Source: Streptomyces sp. NBC_00237
GTDB taxonomy: Bacteria > Actinomycetota > Actinomycetes > Streptomycetales > Streptomycetaceae
Reading direction: 5' to 3'
Assembly (NCBI RefSeq): GCF_026342435.1
Contig: NZ_JAPEMT010000005.1
Coordinates: 310,001 to 374,000, forward strand
DNA: 64,000 bases
This document shows, piece by piece, positions 63,441-64,000 of the stretch. The first letter of the stretch is position 1. Each line of letters begins with the position of its first letter. The notes beneath the pieces were generated by a model. It was not told the DNA's origin. It saw nothing but the letters and a program-made list of their open reading frames with translations, and made no database searches. Both the position numbers and the translations under genes were made by a program.

Positions 63441-63492
63441 CGTGCGGGTGCGTGGGGGCTGGGCGCGCAGTTCCCCGCGCCCCTAAAGGGGC
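63441..63492. repeat. Dispersed Streptomyces intergenic repeat
   Basis: The core GCGCAGTTCCCCGCGCCCC followed by the small hairpin GCCCCTAAAGGGGC (63479-63492) is a sequence I recognise from many Streptomyces intergenic regions, usually behind genes as a terminator-like element. Confidence 0.65.
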
Positions 63493-63584
63493 ACGTTCAC
63501 GCGAGCCCCGGCGAGCACAGCCCCGCGCGGCTGAGCCGTAGACAGCGTGGGAGGCCCTGCCGAACGCCCCGTGCCGGGCACTCC

Positions 63585-64000
63585 TCAGCCGGTCGCCTCA
63601 CGCAGCTGCGCCGGAGTCGGAGCCGTCCCGCCGAGGTGGGCCGGGATCCACCAGGTGTCCTTGTCGTCCTTCGGGCGCACCGGATAGGCGCGCTGAGCGG
63701 CCTCCAGGAGCTCCTGGACGCGCTCGCGCAGCCGCCGGGTGACCGCGCCCGCGTACTCGCCCGCGGCGGTCTCCACGGGCTTGCCCACGCGGATCGTGAT
63801 CGGAATGTGGTTACGGCCGAAGTTGCGCGGCTTGCCCTTGGTCCAGATGCGCTGGGTGCCCCAGACCGCCATCGGGATCAGGGGCACGCCCGCCTCCTGG
63901 GCGAGCCTGGCCGCACCCGACTTGAAGCTCTTGAGGGTGAACGACTCGGAGATCGTCGCCTCCGGGAACACACCGATGATCTCGCCCGAGCGCAGCGACT
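63585..64000 (-). CDS. 1-acylglycerol-3-phosphate acyltransferase-like (PlsC), C-terminal part, cut by window edge
   Basis: About 138 residues of a PlsC-family acyltransferase, reading leftward. The visible acceptor motif is IGVFPEATIS (usual FPEGTRS), followed by KSGAARLAQEAGVPLIPMAV, which is the conserved block IV. The catalytic HX4D box lies outside the window. It transfers acyl chains to lysophosphatidic acid or a related lipid at the membrane. The Ala in place of Gly in the FPEG motif is mildly unusual. Confidence 0.9.
   Translation of the reverse strand, partial: SLRSGEIIGVFPEATISESFTLKSFKSGAARLAQEAGVPLIPMAVWGTQRIWTKGKPRNFGRNHIPITIRVGKPVETAAGEYAGAVTRRLRERVQELLEAAQRAYPVRPKDDKDTWWIPAHLGGTAPTPAQLREATG

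Overview
The window looks like about 64 kb of a Streptomyces chromosome. Codon third positions are almost always G or C, GTG and TTG starts with GGAGG-like ribosome sites are common, intergenic terminators are long GC hairpins, and gene families typical of streptomycetes are present (DUF5134/M56, DUF305/LVIVD, DUF6421 operon, FprA-type reductases, Tat-exported enzymes, a copy of a dispersed Streptomyces intergenic repeat). No rRNA, tRNA, insertion sequence, phage or CRISPR array is visible. Both ends cut through a gene.

Layout. 1-5.3 kb: helicase (cut), membrane hydrolase, type B carboxylesterase, proline iminopeptidase and two tiny secreted proteins. 5.3-9.1 kb: a translationally coupled pair of ABC exporter half-transporters with one intact and one broken ATP site. 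9.3-12.4 kb: a convergent pair of exported glycan enzymes (peptide-N-glycanase A type and a GH109-like enzyme). 12.6-18.1 kb: FAD/Fe-S dehydrogenase, MarR regulator, divergent ABC exporter and a 19-residue peptide gene. 18.3-24.1 kb: short MltG-like protein, flavin monooxygenase, YjbQ protein, M9 collagenase and a nucleotidyltransferase. 24.1-28.1 kb: metal-responsive block, with a His-rich exported protein behind a CsoR-type copper operator, then an FprA-type ferredoxin reductase and an exported YncE-like propeller each preceded by an iron-box-like sequence. 28.2-34.5 kb: a very large M4+M28 double metalloprotease, an exported alpha/beta hydrolase, a HAD phosphatase with an in-frame minisatellite, and an Lrp regulator. 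34.6-43.4 kb: FUSC transporter, bacterial nitric oxide synthase, lactonase behind a DasR-like palindrome, sirohydrochlorin chelatase-like protein, BadF-type sugar kinase, uracil-DNA glycosylase and an Asp-box propeller. 43.6-47.4 kb: a three-gene operon (class II aldolase, BASS symporter, neutral ceramidase without a signal peptide). 47.4-58.9 kb: old yellow enzyme with a divergent ArsR regulator, second FprA-type reductase, DUF6214-like protein, DUF305/LVIVD divergent pair, TetR, coupled PAP2/HAD pair, M56/DUF5134 pair, GNAT and GDPD. 59.7-63.0 kb: DUF6421, SDR and threonine aldolase operon. 63.0-64 kb: repeat-rich spacer and an acyltransferase (cut).

How the genes work together. Much of the window encodes exported scavenging enzymes (collagenase, M4/M28 protease, PNGase, GH109, alpha/beta hydrolase), consistent with a saprophyte feeding on protein and glycoprotein. 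A second theme is metal and redox: copper- and iron-type operators, two ferredoxin reductases, NOS and OYE. I see no classical secondary-metabolite cluster. The most unusual items are the asymmetric ABC pair, the M4-M28 fusion, the stand-alone NOS, the 19-residue peptide gene, the copper-box exported protein, and the aldolase-symporter-ceramidase operon.
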